The position numbers were made by a program, and so were the translations under genes. A stretch of DNA of 64,000 bases, taken from positions 1 to 64,000 of the forward strand of contig CAZRWW010000006.1 of assembly GCA_964603725.1 (NCBI GenBank), written 5' to 3'. Source of the stretch: CAZDKK01 sp964603725. GTDB lineage: Bacteria; Eisenbacteria; RBG-16-71-46; CAIMUX01; WJJG01. Of the stretch, positions 26,447-35,524 are shown piece by piece (position 1 is the stretch's first letter; every line of letters begins with the position of its first letter). The notes beneath the pieces were generated by a model. The model did no database searches. It saw nothing but the letters and a program-made list of their open reading frames with translations, and was not told where the DNA came from.

Positions 26447-27469
26447 TCAATTCCCCCGTTCAGCGAGCAGCCTGGCGAAGTCCACCAGACGGGCCGAGTA
26501 GCCCCATTCGTTGTCATACCAGGCCAGGACCTTGGCCGTGCGCTTTCCCAGCATCAGCGTGGACAGGGCATCGACGACCGAGGAGTGCGGGTCGCCGATG
26601 ATGTCCTGGGAGACCAGCGCCTCGCGCGTCACCCGCAAGATCCCCTTGAGCGGAGGCTTCTCCGAGGCCTGCTGCAGCGCTTCGTTGACCTGCTCGGCGG
26701 TCGCGTCCTTCTGCAGCGCGACCACCATGTCGGTGATCGAGCCGTCCGGCACCGGGACCCGCATCGCCATGCCGGCGATCCGGCCCTTCAATTCCGGCAG
26801 AACCTTCTCGGCGGCCTTGGCCGCCCCGGTGGTGGTCGGGATGATCGACAGCGCCGCCGCCCGGCCGCGACGCCGATGGCGCGCGGGAGTGTCCATCAGC
26901 GATTGGCTCGCGGTGTAGGCATGGACGGTGGTGAAGACGATCGACTCCACGCCGAACGCCGTGTGAAGCACCTTCGCAACCGGGGCCAGGCAATTCGTGG
27001 TGCAGGAAGCCATCGAGACGATCTCGTGCGACTCAGGCTTGTAGCTCTCTTCATTGACGCCCAGGACGATCGTGGCGTCGGCATCGTCGGAGGGAGCCGA
27101 AAGAATCACCCGCCGCGCCCCGGCCGCCAGATGCCCGGCGGCCTTGGCGCGACTGCGCAGGGCGCCGCTGCACTCCATGACGATTTCGGCATCCAGCTCC
27201 TTCCAGGGGATCTGCGCGGGATCCGGGCTGGAGAAGAAGGGGAAGCGTTGGCCCTCCACCTGAATGGCGGCCTCTTTGCCGGCCACCTCCTTGGGGTACC
27301 AGCCGTGGACCGAGTCGTACTTCAGGAGATAGGCCAAGTCTTCGAGCTTCGCCAGATCGTTGATGCCCACGACCTGGAACTCGTCTCTCTCCAGAAACTG
27401 CTTGAAGATCGATCTGCCGATGCGACCGAAGCCATTGATCCCCACGCGGATTGTCTTCTTGCCAGCCAT
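26447..27469 (-). CDS. gap: Type I glyceraldehyde-3-phosphate dehydrogenase
   Basis: A 340-residue GAPDH that converts glyceraldehyde 3-phosphate to 1,3-bisphosphoglycerate with NAD(P) and phosphate in glycolysis. The N-terminus has the Rossmann motif VGINGFGRIGR and the NAD-type aspartate in GINDLAK. The catalytic cysteine is in SCTTNC, and the substrate loop TTVHAYTASQSLMD and the C-terminal WYDNEWGYSARL are intact. ATG 27469 follows AGGAGGTGCGAAG; an upstream extension to 27667 has no family similarity. It is a housekeeping gene placed among decayed ATPase genes, which suggests those inserted around a core locus. Confidence 0.95.
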   Translation of the reverse strand: MAGKKTIRVGINGFGRIGRSIFKQFLERDEFQVVGINDLAKLEDLAYLLKYDSVHGWYPKEVAGKEAAIQVEGQRFPFFSSPDPAQIPWKELDAEIVMECSGALRSRAKAAGHLAAGARRVILSAPSDDADATIVLGVNEESYKPESHEIVSMASCTTNCLAPVAKVLHTAFGVESIVFTTVHAYTASQSLMDTPARHRRRGRAAALSIIPTTTGAAKAAEKVLPELKGRIAGMAMRVPVPDGSITDMVVALQKDATAEQVNEALQQASEKPPLKGILRVTREALVSQDIIGDPHSSVVDALSTLMLGKRTAKVLAWYDNEWGYSARLVDFARLLAERGN

Positions 27470-27721
27470 CTTCGCACCTCCTGTTTGACGCGCGTGTGCT
27501 GAGCACGGGTCTATGGAAGACACCCGCGGCCGGGCCCTTGGTTTCCATGAATCCTGCGTGAATCCTGCGTGCGCTTCGTGGATGAAGCCGCGGCCCGCCG
27601 GGATGCGATGGTGACGGCCGGCGGCAGAGAGCCCGCCTGCTCGCGGCCTTCCTAGACCCCGCGCCACCCGCGGTTGAAGCGCGCCGGCCCCACCGGCAAC
27701 ACTCCGGTACGATGCCTGCGC

Positions 27722-28564
27722 CTACCCCAAGTACCCCACCAAGAACAGCGGGCGGTGCATCCCGTCATGCCTGCCTGCGTGCACGAAGATGAGCTTGCGG
27801 TCCGGCGTCACGCCCTTGAACTGCGCCCGGCCCTTCCCCTGACCGCCGATCTCGATCACCAGCTTCTCCCCAGCATGGTCCACAAGGTATTCGCGGGTCT
27901 TCCGGCCGCGGGTCCTCTTGAGATAGGAGAATTCGATTCCGGACTGGCGCATGGCCTCGGCGAAGAAGTCTTCTTTCAGTCCACCCACCGCATCGGCGTA
28001 GTCTCGGTACAGCAATCGGTACAACAGGCTCAGCAGGATCTTCGGTTCGCGCAGCACGTTGGTCCCGGCCGGAAGCACGCGCTGCACGACAAACGCCGCC
28101 TCCAGCAGAGCCACGTACTGCTCGGCCTTGTACTTCGTGATCCCGAGGTTGCGGGACAGCGTGCTGTAGTTGACGCCATCGATCGACGATCGACCGATGA
28201 ACTCCATCAGCTTATGGATCGAATCGAGTTCGTCGGTGTGCAACCTGGCGACCTTGGGGATGTCTCTCGCAATGATGGTGCTGAGGATGTTCCGGAGCAG
28301 GGGCAACACGTCGGGATCATCGACCGCGAAGGGCATCAGCTCCCCACGCAGGTAGGCGTCGAACCGGATGCCGGCCCGCATATGCTCCGGATTCCACTTT
28401 CCGTCGAGGATGTCGGTGAGCGTGATGGAGTCGACGTGTTCGTTGTGCCGGAAGGCCAGATACTCCCGAAAGGAGAATGGCAGCAACTTCACCAGGCGGA
28501 CTCGACGCGACAGGTCGTGGGCGGACTGTTGGAGGTGCAAATCTATCGCCCGTGATATCTCCAT
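27722..28564 (-). pseudogene. DUF4143 ATPase lacking the N-terminal Walker domain
   Basis: The 280-residue open frame begins at AIDLHLQQSAHDLSRRV, which in intact ATPases follows the sensor strand, then 'VRLVKLLPFSFREYLAFR'. The DUF4143 middle (SIHKLMEFIGRSSIDGVNYSTLSRNLGI) and the nuclease-like end (VDHAGEKLVIEIGGQGKGR) are present. Walker A and B are absent, and no matching sequence lies upstream. It looks like a 5' truncation, and ATPase activity is ruled out. A stable truncated protein cannot be excluded. Confidence 0.75.
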
Positions 28565-28757
28565 GGGCCCTCCTTCGGCTGATCATTGCCCGAAATGACC
28601 CTCACTTTGTCGAACGATTTCCTGTAATGCATACTTGCGGGTCCCAAGGGTAGGCAGGACGAGCACGCACAAGACGAGCACGCATGGGACTAACAGCCCA
28701 GGGGTTTCCCGTCCCGAGACTCCGCCCGCGGAACCGGCACCGCGCTGACCAGAACCG

Positions 28758-29170
28758 ACCCCCTGGACAACCCAGATCAGCCGTGCGATTCAGAAGGAGC
28801 GCAAGGTCTACGTGTTTGACTGGGCGCTGATCGAAGAGCCGGAGGCGCGGTTCGAGAAGATGGTCGCGCTGGAGCTGTTTCGCGCGGTCTCTAACTGGAA
28901 CGATCAGGGCGTCGGACGCTTAGGACTTCACTACTTCCGTACCAGAGAGAGCCGTGACGTCGATTTCCTGCTGGTCGAGAAACGCAGGCCCCTGCCCTTG
29001 ATCGAGGCCAAGCTCAGGGATGCGACTCCGGGACCAACCTGAGACGGTTCCAGACGGCCTTGTCGGTCCCCGCCGTTCAGCTCGCCGGCGAGGCTGAGGG
29101 CTACTGGCTCCCGGACAACGACGGCCGGCAGGTGCTGGTGGCGCCCTCTGCCTGGTGGTTTGCCGAATCT
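28758..29170 (+). pseudogene. C-terminal remnant of a DUF4143 ATPase paralogous to the 25056 gene
   Basis: From 28758 the frame reads SRAIQKERKVYVFDWALIEEPEARFE and DVDFLLVEKRRPLPLIEAKL, closely matching residues ~275-375 of the protein at 25056-26276. A one-base deletion near 29030 breaks the frame; the shifted frame continues LRRFQTALSVPAVQLAGE to a VLVAPSAWWF end. The Walker half is absent. Confidence 0.85.
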
Positions 29171-29253
29171 GCCGTAAGACCTCGCTGGGGCGGGCAGTGC
29201 CCCGCCGCCTCGCGCGATTGATACACTAAATCTCTACGAAAATGCTACTTAGA

Positions 29254-29301
29254 CCATAATCGTCTGCTCAGGCCATAATCGTCTGCTCAGGCCATACTCG
29301 G
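29254..29301. repeat. 19-bp tandem repeat in an AT-richer gap
   Basis: 'ccataatcgtctgctcagg' occurs at 29254-29272 and 29273-29291 and starts a third, degraded unit. The stretch is clearly lower in GC than its neighbours and precedes the promoter of the 29418 ATPase. Confidence 0.8.
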
Positions 29302-29341
29302 ACCACCCCCGCCTGTCAAGCCACAATCCGGGATAAGAAGA

Positions 29342-29370
29342 TTGACTTTGCCGCGTAGATGTTCTATTAT
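29342..29370 (+). promoter_or_regulatory. Sigma70-like promoter of the DUF4143 ATPase at 29418
   Basis: TTGACT (29342-29347), 17-base spacer, TATTAT (29365-29370), close to the sigma70 consensus. The spacer holds 'ttgc.g.gtagat', shared with the promoter at 25022-25049. The ATG lies 48 bases downstream. Confidence 0.7.
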
Positions 29371-29417
29371 CCAGTTGTGTTGTCATGGCACAATACAAGT
29401 AATCCAATGGTGTTTCC

Positions 29418-30785
29418 ATGAGACGGGATGCCGAGAAGGACCTGCTTGCCTGGAAGATGCGCCCGGACAGGAAGCCCCTGATCGTCCGGGGAGCCAGGCA
29501 GGTCGGCAAGACCTACCTGGTCGAGGCCTTTGGCCACGACCGCTTCGAGACGACGCTCACCGTGAACCTGGAACGTCGAGACGACCTGCACGCGCTATTC
29601 GATCGCATGGAACCCAGGAGGATCACGCAGGAGCTGGGGCTCTACTTCAATCAACCCATCACGCCCGGGCGTACCCTGCTCTTCTTCGACGAGATCCAGG
29701 CGTGTCCCAGGGCCATTGCCGCGCTCCGCTACTTTCACGAGGAGATGCCCGACTTTCATGTCGTCGCTGCCGGCTCGCTACTGGACTTCGCGCTGCGGGA
29801 GTTCCGGTACTCTATGCCGGTCGGGCGGATCGAGTTCCTCCATCTTCAGCCGGTCAACTTCCAGGAGTTCCTGCGCGGTCTTGGAGAGGCCGCGCTGGCC
29901 GATCATCTCGAGCAGTACCACGTCGGCGACGACCTGGGCGAAGCCGTGCACGCCAGGCTCAGGGACCTGCTGCGGGAGTACTTCTTTGTCGGCGGGATGC
30001 CGGCGGCCGTCGCCGCATATGCGCAGCGCCGCGACCTGTTGGAGGTCCAGAGAATCCTGACCACGACGATCGCAACACTGCAGGACGACTTCGCGAAGTA
30101 CGGAACCCGGGCCCAGCAGAACAACATGCGGCGCGTGCTGCGCTTCGTGCCGAAGAGCGTCGGCCAGAAGGTGCGCTACGTCAACATCACTCGCGAGGTC
30201 CCATCCGGCGATCTGCGCGCGGCCCTCGAGCTCCTCGAGCTCAGCCGCCTCGTCACCCTGGTTCGTCACACGTCGGCCAACGGGATACCGCTGGGCGCGG
30301 AGGCCTCCGAGCGGCACTTCAAACCGCTCCTGCTGGACGTCGGGCTCTGCTGCAACCTCTGCGGTTTGTCCCTGATTGAGGCGGCCGAGCTGCTGACGGT
30401 GCAAGAGGGGGCCCTTGCCGAGCAATTCGTTGGCCAGGAGCTCCGCAGCCTGGGCCCGGCCTTCGAGGATCACGCACTCTACTATTGGCATCGCGAGGCC
30501 AAGAACGCCAACGCCGAGGTGGACTACCTCTGGACTCGGCAAGACCAGGTCATTCCCATTGAAGTGCGCGCGGGCACTTCAGGGAGTCTCAAGTCCACTC
30601 ATGTCTTCCTGGCCGAAAAGAACCGCCGCCTCGCTGTGCGTATGAACATGGATCTGCCTTCTCTGGGCACGTTCGAGCATGCGGCCGGCTTTGGAAAGAA
30701 CGCTCGCTCGGTGAACTACACGCTGTTCTCCCTGCCGCTCTACCTCACGAATCAGATCGATCGACTGATCAGGGAATTGCCCTGA
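29418..30785 (+). CDS. DUF4143-family AAA ATPase, intact, second type
   Basis: A 455-residue AAA_14 + DUF4143 ATPase. Walker A is GARQVGKT (25-32) and Walker B LLFFDEIQ is at D91-E92, followed by 'FHVVAAGSLLDFAL' and 'FLHLQPVNFQEFL'. The DUF4143 region includes 'EYFFVGGMPAAVAAY'. The C-terminal nuclease-like fold has 'NAEVDYLW' and 'IPIEVRAG'. It belongs to a different subgroup from the 25056 gene (GARQVGKT versus GPRQCGKT) and is not a recent copy of it. It has its own promoter and appears monocistronic. Confidence 0.87.
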   Translation: MRRDAEKDLLAWKMRPDRKPLIVRGARQVGKTYLVEAFGHDRFETTLTVNLERRDDLHALFDRMEPRRITQELGLYFNQPITPGRTLLFFDEIQACPRAIAALRYFHEEMPDFHVVAAGSLLDFALREFRYSMPVGRIEFLHLQPVNFQEFLRGLGEAALADHLEQYHVGDDLGEAVHARLRDLLREYFFVGGMPAAVAAYAQRRDLLEVQRILTTTIATLQDDFAKYGTRAQQNNMRRVLRFVPKSVGQKVRYVNITREVPSGDLRAALELLELSRLVTLVRHTSANGIPLGAEASERHFKPLLLDVGLCCNLCGLSLIEAAELLTVQEGALAEQFVGQELRSLGPAFEDHALYYWHREAKNANAEVDYLWTRQDQVIPIEVRAGTSGSLKSTHVFLAEKNRRLAVRMNMDLPSLGTFEHAAGFGKNARSVNYTLFSLPLYLTNQIDRLIRELP

Positions 30786-30869
30786 GGTTGGGCGGCGGAT
30801 CGCAAGAGTCGCCAGGACGTGGTCTGGCCCTCCTTGACGCTCTTCCTGATCCTCACCGCTGAGCCGCCG

Positions 30870-31433
30870 TCACGCCCCCGCCAGCTTCTCCCCGAGCTTC
30901 TGCGCCTCCCGCATCAGCGCCGGCTTCTTCTCCGCCTCGCCCGCGCTCATCAGCGATCCGTGCACGGTCCCCACGATCTCGCCCCGCAGGAAGCGGCACA
31001 TCGACTCGAAGGTGTGCACGGCGTTGATCCCGCCCGAGGAGTTGAGATCGGTGTCGCCGTAGGTGAGCACGATCGCGAACTGCTTGCCCTTCAGCTCCTG
31101 CCAGCCCGTGCCCTGGAAGCCGAACCACCGGTCGATGCAGGTCTTGAGCTGCGCGCTCATCGTGAACCAGTAGACCGGGCTCGCCAGCACGATGGCGCCG
31201 GCCGCGGCGAGCTTGGGGTAGAGCGCCTGCATGTCATCCTGCACGACGCAGCGGCCGCCGGGGCCGCCGCAGCCGTTGCAGGCGCTGCAGGGCTGGATCT
31301 CGAGGCCGTGCAACCAGACGCTCTCGACCTCGGCGCCTGCGGCCCGCGCGCCCGCCGCGATCTGGTCCGCCAGGATGGAGCTGTTGCCCCGCTCGCGCGG
31401 GCTGCCCTTCAGGATCAGGATCGACTTGCTCAT
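30870..31433 (-). CDS. NADPH-dependent FMN reductase / flavodoxin-fold protein
   Basis: A 187-residue protein of the NADPH-dependent FMN reductase (iron-sulfur flavoprotein-like) family. The phosphate-binding start ILKGSPRERGNSS, the cysteine cluster CSACNGCGGPGGRC, and ASPVYWFTMSAQLKTCIDRW (flavin loop and dimer helix) are all present. 'CxxCxxC' near residue 50 is typical of the multimeric flavodoxin subgroup that may hold a cluster. It probably reduces quinones or other small electron acceptors using FMN. Confidence 0.9.
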   Translation of the reverse strand: MSKSILILKGSPRERGNSSILADQIAAGARAAGAEVESVWLHGLEIQPCSACNGCGGPGGRCVVQDDMQALYPKLAAAGAIVLASPVYWFTMSAQLKTCIDRWFGFQGTGWQELKGKQFAIVLTYGDTDLNSSGGINAVHTFESMCRFLRGEIVGTVHGSLMSAGEAEKKPALMREAQKLGEKLAGA

Positions 31434-31550
31434 GGTCTCCTCCGGAAAACGAAACTCCGGGGGAGTCTACCCGATCTGCGGGGCCCGCTGGCGGACAGAT
31501 TCCGCCCACCGGCCGAGAGCGCTGCTGCGGCGATCGCGCGACGGCGATGG

Positions 31551-31642
31551 CGACGCACAGGTCGACGCATAGGTCGACGCACAGGTCGACGCACAGGTCG
31601 ACGCACAGGTCGACGCATAGGTCGACGCATAGGTCGACGCAT
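31551..31642. repeat. 12-bp tandem repeat, about 7.5 units
   Basis: Unit 'gacgcacaggtc' with c/t variation at one site ('gacgcataggtc') runs from 31551 to 31642, upstream of the FMN reductase. Each unit contains the palindrome GTCGAC across its junction. Confidence 0.9.
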
Positions 31643-32251
31643 GGCATTCGAGGGGCAGAGGGGACTTCTAAACGCTGCAGTTCACGCCCCAAGTCCCCAG
31701 CAGATCACACGCGGCATTTCGCGCGGGGAGAGTCGCAGTCGCGTTCGAGTTCGCCCGCGTGTGGCGCGCAGAGCAGCGGGCCTGCCGAGCTGTGGCCGTC
31801 GCGAGGATCCCCACCGGGGATGAGCGGTCCGTCATCCCCGACACTGCCACCGTTGTTGCCGCACCGAATGTGACCTGTCCTCCCGGATCAACTCCGGGAG
31901 ATCTGCCCCTCGAACCCGTGACTTGCCCGGCCGCCGGCGCGCGGATCCTGCGCACCGCCGGCCGGGCTGTTGACAGAAGCGAGCGTCATGTACGCCTTGC
32001 AGGAGGCGTGCCGTCTTGGCCGAAATCGACACGGCATGCCCAATTCACGTAGGGTGGGGCAGTTGCCCTGGCGCAGGGGATGTGGCCGGTCCCGTCGCGG
32101 CACGCGGATGGTGTGCGGATGCGCGCGGTCAACTGTCGCCTGCGCGGAACCGCACAGCAGACCAAGGTGCGGAACCGCCTCGCGAGGAGCTTCGTTGCGG
32201 ATGGGAGGCGCCGTGCGAAGTGCCGGGATCCTGTCGCGGGCGGCTTGCCTC
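31643..32251. other. Stretch of about 600 bases with no recognised gene
   Basis: Short frames occur on both strands, but none has a credible ribosome site or a family motif. It separates the accessory region from the kinase-regulator operon. Confidence 0.4.
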
Positions 32252-35200
32252 TCACCCGCGCTGGATCTGCATCTGCGCCCGCGCCATGAGCGCTTCCGCC
32301 AGCACGCCCCGGCTGCCGATCCGGCGGCTGAGATCGATGGCCTGCTCGATGCGGCGCAGAGCCTCCTCCGGATCGCCCGCCACCGCGGTCGCCCGGGCCA
32401 GGCCCACCAGGGAGCGAGCGCGGTGATAGCCGTAGCCGACCGATCCGAGCAGCTCGAGCGCCCGGCGGAAGTGCTCGCCAGCTTCATGACCCGCGTCGGG
32501 GTTCCCGGGGAACGGGCCTGGAGAGGGCAGCGCGGGGGCGGCCTCGCGTTCGGCATCCAGAATCGCCACTCCCAGGTGGTGCAGGAACCGGGCGGCATCC
32601 AGCCGATCGGTCTGCCGGGCGGCCTCCTCCCGCGACGGGGCCAGGAGCGAGCGCGCCTCGGCGGATGCGCCCCGAGCCTGCGCCCGCAGCGCCGCCATGC
32701 GGAGGCGCGTCAGGCAGACGGAGGGCTCCTCGGGGTTGGGTGGCAGGTCCAGATCATCGCCCTGCGAGCGGACGATCTCCCAGGCACGCAGGTCGAGCAG
32801 GGCATCGAGCAAGTAGCGCAAGAGGTCCGAGAGCGGCTTGGCCGACACAACGGACCGGCCGGTCTCCCAGGCGGCCGCCATCTGGGCGATGGCCGTCTGG
32901 CCGCGGCCCTGGTGCAGGGCGACAAAGCCGGCCAGGAGCAGTGTGAAGGCCAGGCGGGACGGGATGCGGCGAATGGACGGGGAGTGGAGCAGCACGCCGG
33001 CTTCAGCCGCGGCATCGACGGCTCGGTCGAGCAGGGCCCAGGCCCATACCCGCCGGCCGCGCGCGAAGATGCGCATGCGGTACGTCTCGGAGCGTGCCGC
33101 CTCTTCGACCGCCGACTGGGCGCTGCGCTCGAAGGCCATCAGATCACCCTGGATCTCGTGCATGTAGGATATCGAGGAGTAGATGCTGACCCGTGCGCTG
33201 CGCTGCTGGGTCAGCTCCAAGGCGCGCTCCAGCAATTCGACCGCTTGTCCGGGGTGCTCGGGCATGGAAAGCACCGCCAGGAACATCAGGCCGTCGTGCT
33301 CGTGACGGGTCTTCGTGCCCGCGAGCGCGGCCGCGGCCGCCGTGGCCAATGCGCGGGCCTCGGCCTTGCGACCGTGAGCCAGGGCGACGCGGCTGCGCTC
33401 GAGATCCAGACTGCCCGGTACCAGCGAGCCCCCCTCGGCCTCCAGGGCGGTCAGTGCCGCCATGTAGCGGGCGTGGTCGTCCCAGCGACGGTGCACTCGC
33501 GCTCCCTGCGCGGACCAGAACAAGCAGTCCACACCCATGGGCGAATCGAGGTACTCCGCCGCGGCATTGACGTGGCGGCCGCCCGAGGTGCCGGTCAGCT
33601 CCGCCATGCACATGCCGATCAAGTAGAGGACCCTCGCGGGGGGCCAATCGGGGCCCAGGAACGCGTGCATCGCCTCCGCCCGGAGGCGAGCCGCGGGCAG
33701 GGACAGGTCCGCATCCGGGTCGGGATAGCTCAACAGGTCGCGCAGGTCGCCGTAGCGCTCGTCCTTCTCCGCCGAGATGAGCGCGCGCTCGATCACCTGT
33801 CGTTCCCGTTCCAGGTGCCCCAGCCGCCGCGCGCGCGCGGCGGCCTCGAGGGCGCGCTGCGCATCTTCAGGCGGCGGCAGGCCGACGCTGTTGAGATGGC
33901 GTTCCACCGCATCGACACAGCTCGGAGGATCCCGCCGGGCCTCCTCGCGCAACAGGTGGTGGACGAAACGCGGCCTCTCGGCGGCGGCCGGCAACAACAG
34001 CCCGCGGTCGATCAGGGTCTCGAGGCTTCCACGCGGCGCGAAGCGCGTGAGCAAGTCCTCGCCCAGGCTCCGCTCGAAGACCGCGCCGACGCGCGCCAGG
34101 ATGCGCAACGGTGGGCGAAGCTCATCGGGGATCACGCTCCACGAGGGCGGTGGAGACGAGGGTTGCCACTGCGACGCACTGAGCCCTTCCGCGCTCAGTC
34201 GCCAGATGATTCCCTCGGCCTGTCCATGCGAGCGCAGCGCGTGCGCGAATCCCTCGGCCGCCAGGCGCAGATCGCCCGCGGTGCGCGCGTGGAGCGTGCG
34301 CCCCAGCTCCTCGATGTCCGCACCACTGGCCCCCAGACTTGCGCCGGCGATCTCACCCAGGGTCTCCGCACCGAGGGGCTCGAGCAGCAGGCGCGCGGGA
34401 CGCAGCCGCTCGACGAGTCCACGCACGTCCGCGCCCGCACCGCCCGGCCAACGCAACGCCGGAGAAGGATCGGGCACGCCGAGCAAGACGCGCTCTCCCG
34501 CCGCCAGGCGTTCCTCGCAGAACACGCAGGCGCGCGCGGCGGTGGCGGCATCGCGCGCCAGGTCGGGCATCCCGAAGTCCAGGACGCGCACGGGTGGACC
34601 CCCGTCCCGCGCGACGGTCAGCGCGCACTCCAGCAGGAAGCGCGTCATTCCTGTTCCCGGCCTGGCCTGAACGAGAAACGACCGGCTTCCGGAGGCGCGC
34701 CCGAGTTCGTCCACGACCCGAGTCAGCTCATCGGTGCGCGCGCGGAGCGGACCGCTGCCGAATGGGGGCACCTCGGACGGGGCGGGCGGCAAGGCGAGCA
34801 GGTGCGCCAGCTCGGCCTGCGCCGCCGAGATGTCGGGGTAGCGCCGCGAGGGCTGATCATCGGTCAGGCGCGCGAGAATCGGCTGCCAGCGCGCATCGCC
34901 GTCGATCTCGGGATGCAGGTGCCGCAGGGTCAATCCCAGCGAGTACTGGTCTGCGCGCGCATCGACGAACCAACCTCGCCTGAGCTCCGGAGCCGCATAG
35001 AGCGGCGTGCTCCCCAACAGCTCCTCGGTCTCCGGGTCGGGACCTGGTGACGCGAGCGACCAGGCGAAGGCCAGGTCCAGGAGGCGGGCCTCCCCGGCGG
35101 GCTCGGCGAGCAGGAGGATGTTGCTCGGTTTGAGATCGGCATGCACCCAGCCGGCCCGGTGGAGCGCGGCGAGGCGCCGGCAGATTGCGCTCGCCAGGCT

Positions 35201-35509
35201 CGGCAGCTCCTGCGCGTCCAGGTCGCTCGCCGCCTCCAGCGCCGTCCGACCCGTCAGGCGCTCGGCCACCAGGCCGAGGCCGTGGTCTCCTGCCCACAGG
35301 ACATCCAAGACCGCGGCGGAAACGCCGCGGGGAAGGGTCAGCAGGATGGAGATCTCACGCAGAATCGAAAGCCGCGGTCCGGTCTTGACCAGCACCGAGC
35401 GTCCCGTCAGGCGATCGCGCGCAAACCATGTGACCCGCCCGCCCACACTCCGGATCTCGTCGGTGGGGGTGTAACGCGCATCCTGCAGGAGGGGCCGCTG
35501 CTCGCTCAC
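32252..35509 (-). CDS. Protein kinase-like / STAND-type ATPase-like / TPR regulator
   Basis: A 1085-residue protein in three parts. Residues ~20-240 are a Ser/Thr kinase fold with lysine K42 (VLVKTG), catalytic loop HADLKPSN (123-130, HAD instead of HRD), DLA (145-147) in place of DFG, and APE (173-175). Residues ~255-560 resemble an AAA_16/STAND ATPase, but the P-loop reads ARPGTGMTR (282-290), with M where the lysine should be. Residues ~560-1085 are TPR-like helical repeats. It starts 16 bases after the stop of the upstream sigma54-type activator, so the two form an operon. It may sense and pass a signal to that regulator. Kinase activity is possible; ATP hydrolysis by the second domain is doubtful. 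Confidence 0.8.
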   Translation of the reverse strand: MSEQRPLLQDARYTPTDEIRSVGGRVTWFARDRLTGRSVLVKTGPRLSILREISILLTLPRGVSAAVLDVLWAGDHGLGLVAERLTGRTALEAASDLDAQELPSLASAICRRLAALHRAGWVHADLKPSNILLLAEPAGEARLLDLAFAWSLASPGPDPETEELLGSTPLYAAPELRRGWFVDARADQYSLGLTLRHLHPEIDGDARWQPILARLTDDQPSRRYPDISAAQAELAHLLALPPAPSEVPPFGSGPLRARTDELTRVVDELGRASGSRSFLVQARPGTGMTRFLLECALTVARDGGPPVRVLDFGMPDLARDAATAARACVFCEERLAAGERVLLGVPDPSPALRWPGGAGADVRGLVERLRPARLLLEPLGAETLGEIAGASLGASGADIEELGRTLHARTAGDLRLAAEGFAHALRSHGQAEGIIWRLSAEGLSASQWQPSSPPPSWSVIPDELRPPLRILARVGAVFERSLGEDLLTRFAPRGSLETLIDRGLLLPAAAERPRFVHHLLREEARRDPPSCVDAVERHLNSVGLPPPEDAQRALEAAARARRLGHLERERQVIERALISAEKDERYGDLRDLLSYPDPDADLSLPAARLRAEAMHAFLGPDWPPARVLYLIGMCMAELTGTSGGRHVNAAAEYLDSPMGVDCLFWSAQGARVHRRWDDHARYMAALTALEAEGGSLVPGSLDLERSRVALAHGRKAEARALATAAAAALAGTKTRHEHDGLMFLAVLSMPEHPGQAVELLERALELTQQRSARVSIYSSISYMHEIQGDLMAFERSAQSAVEEAARSETYRMRIFARGRRVWAWALLDRAVDAAAEAGVLLHSPSIRRIPSRLAFTLLLAGFVALHQGRGQTAIAQMAAAWETGRSVVSAKPLSDLLRYLLDALLDLRAWEIVRSQGDDLDLPPNPEEPSVCLTRLRMAALRAQARGASAEARSLLAPSREEAARQTDRLDAARFLHHLGVAILDAEREAAPALPSPGPFPGNPDAGHEAGEHFRRALELLGSVGYGYHRARSLVGLARATAVAGDPEEALRRIEQAIDLSRRIGSRGVLAEALMARAQMQIQRG

Positions 35510-35524
35510 GGTGCCACTCGAACG

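Noticed and set aside
31970..35050. 1026-codon plus-strand frame opposite the kinase gene
   Set aside because: Antisense shadow; the minus strand has kinase and TPR motifs.
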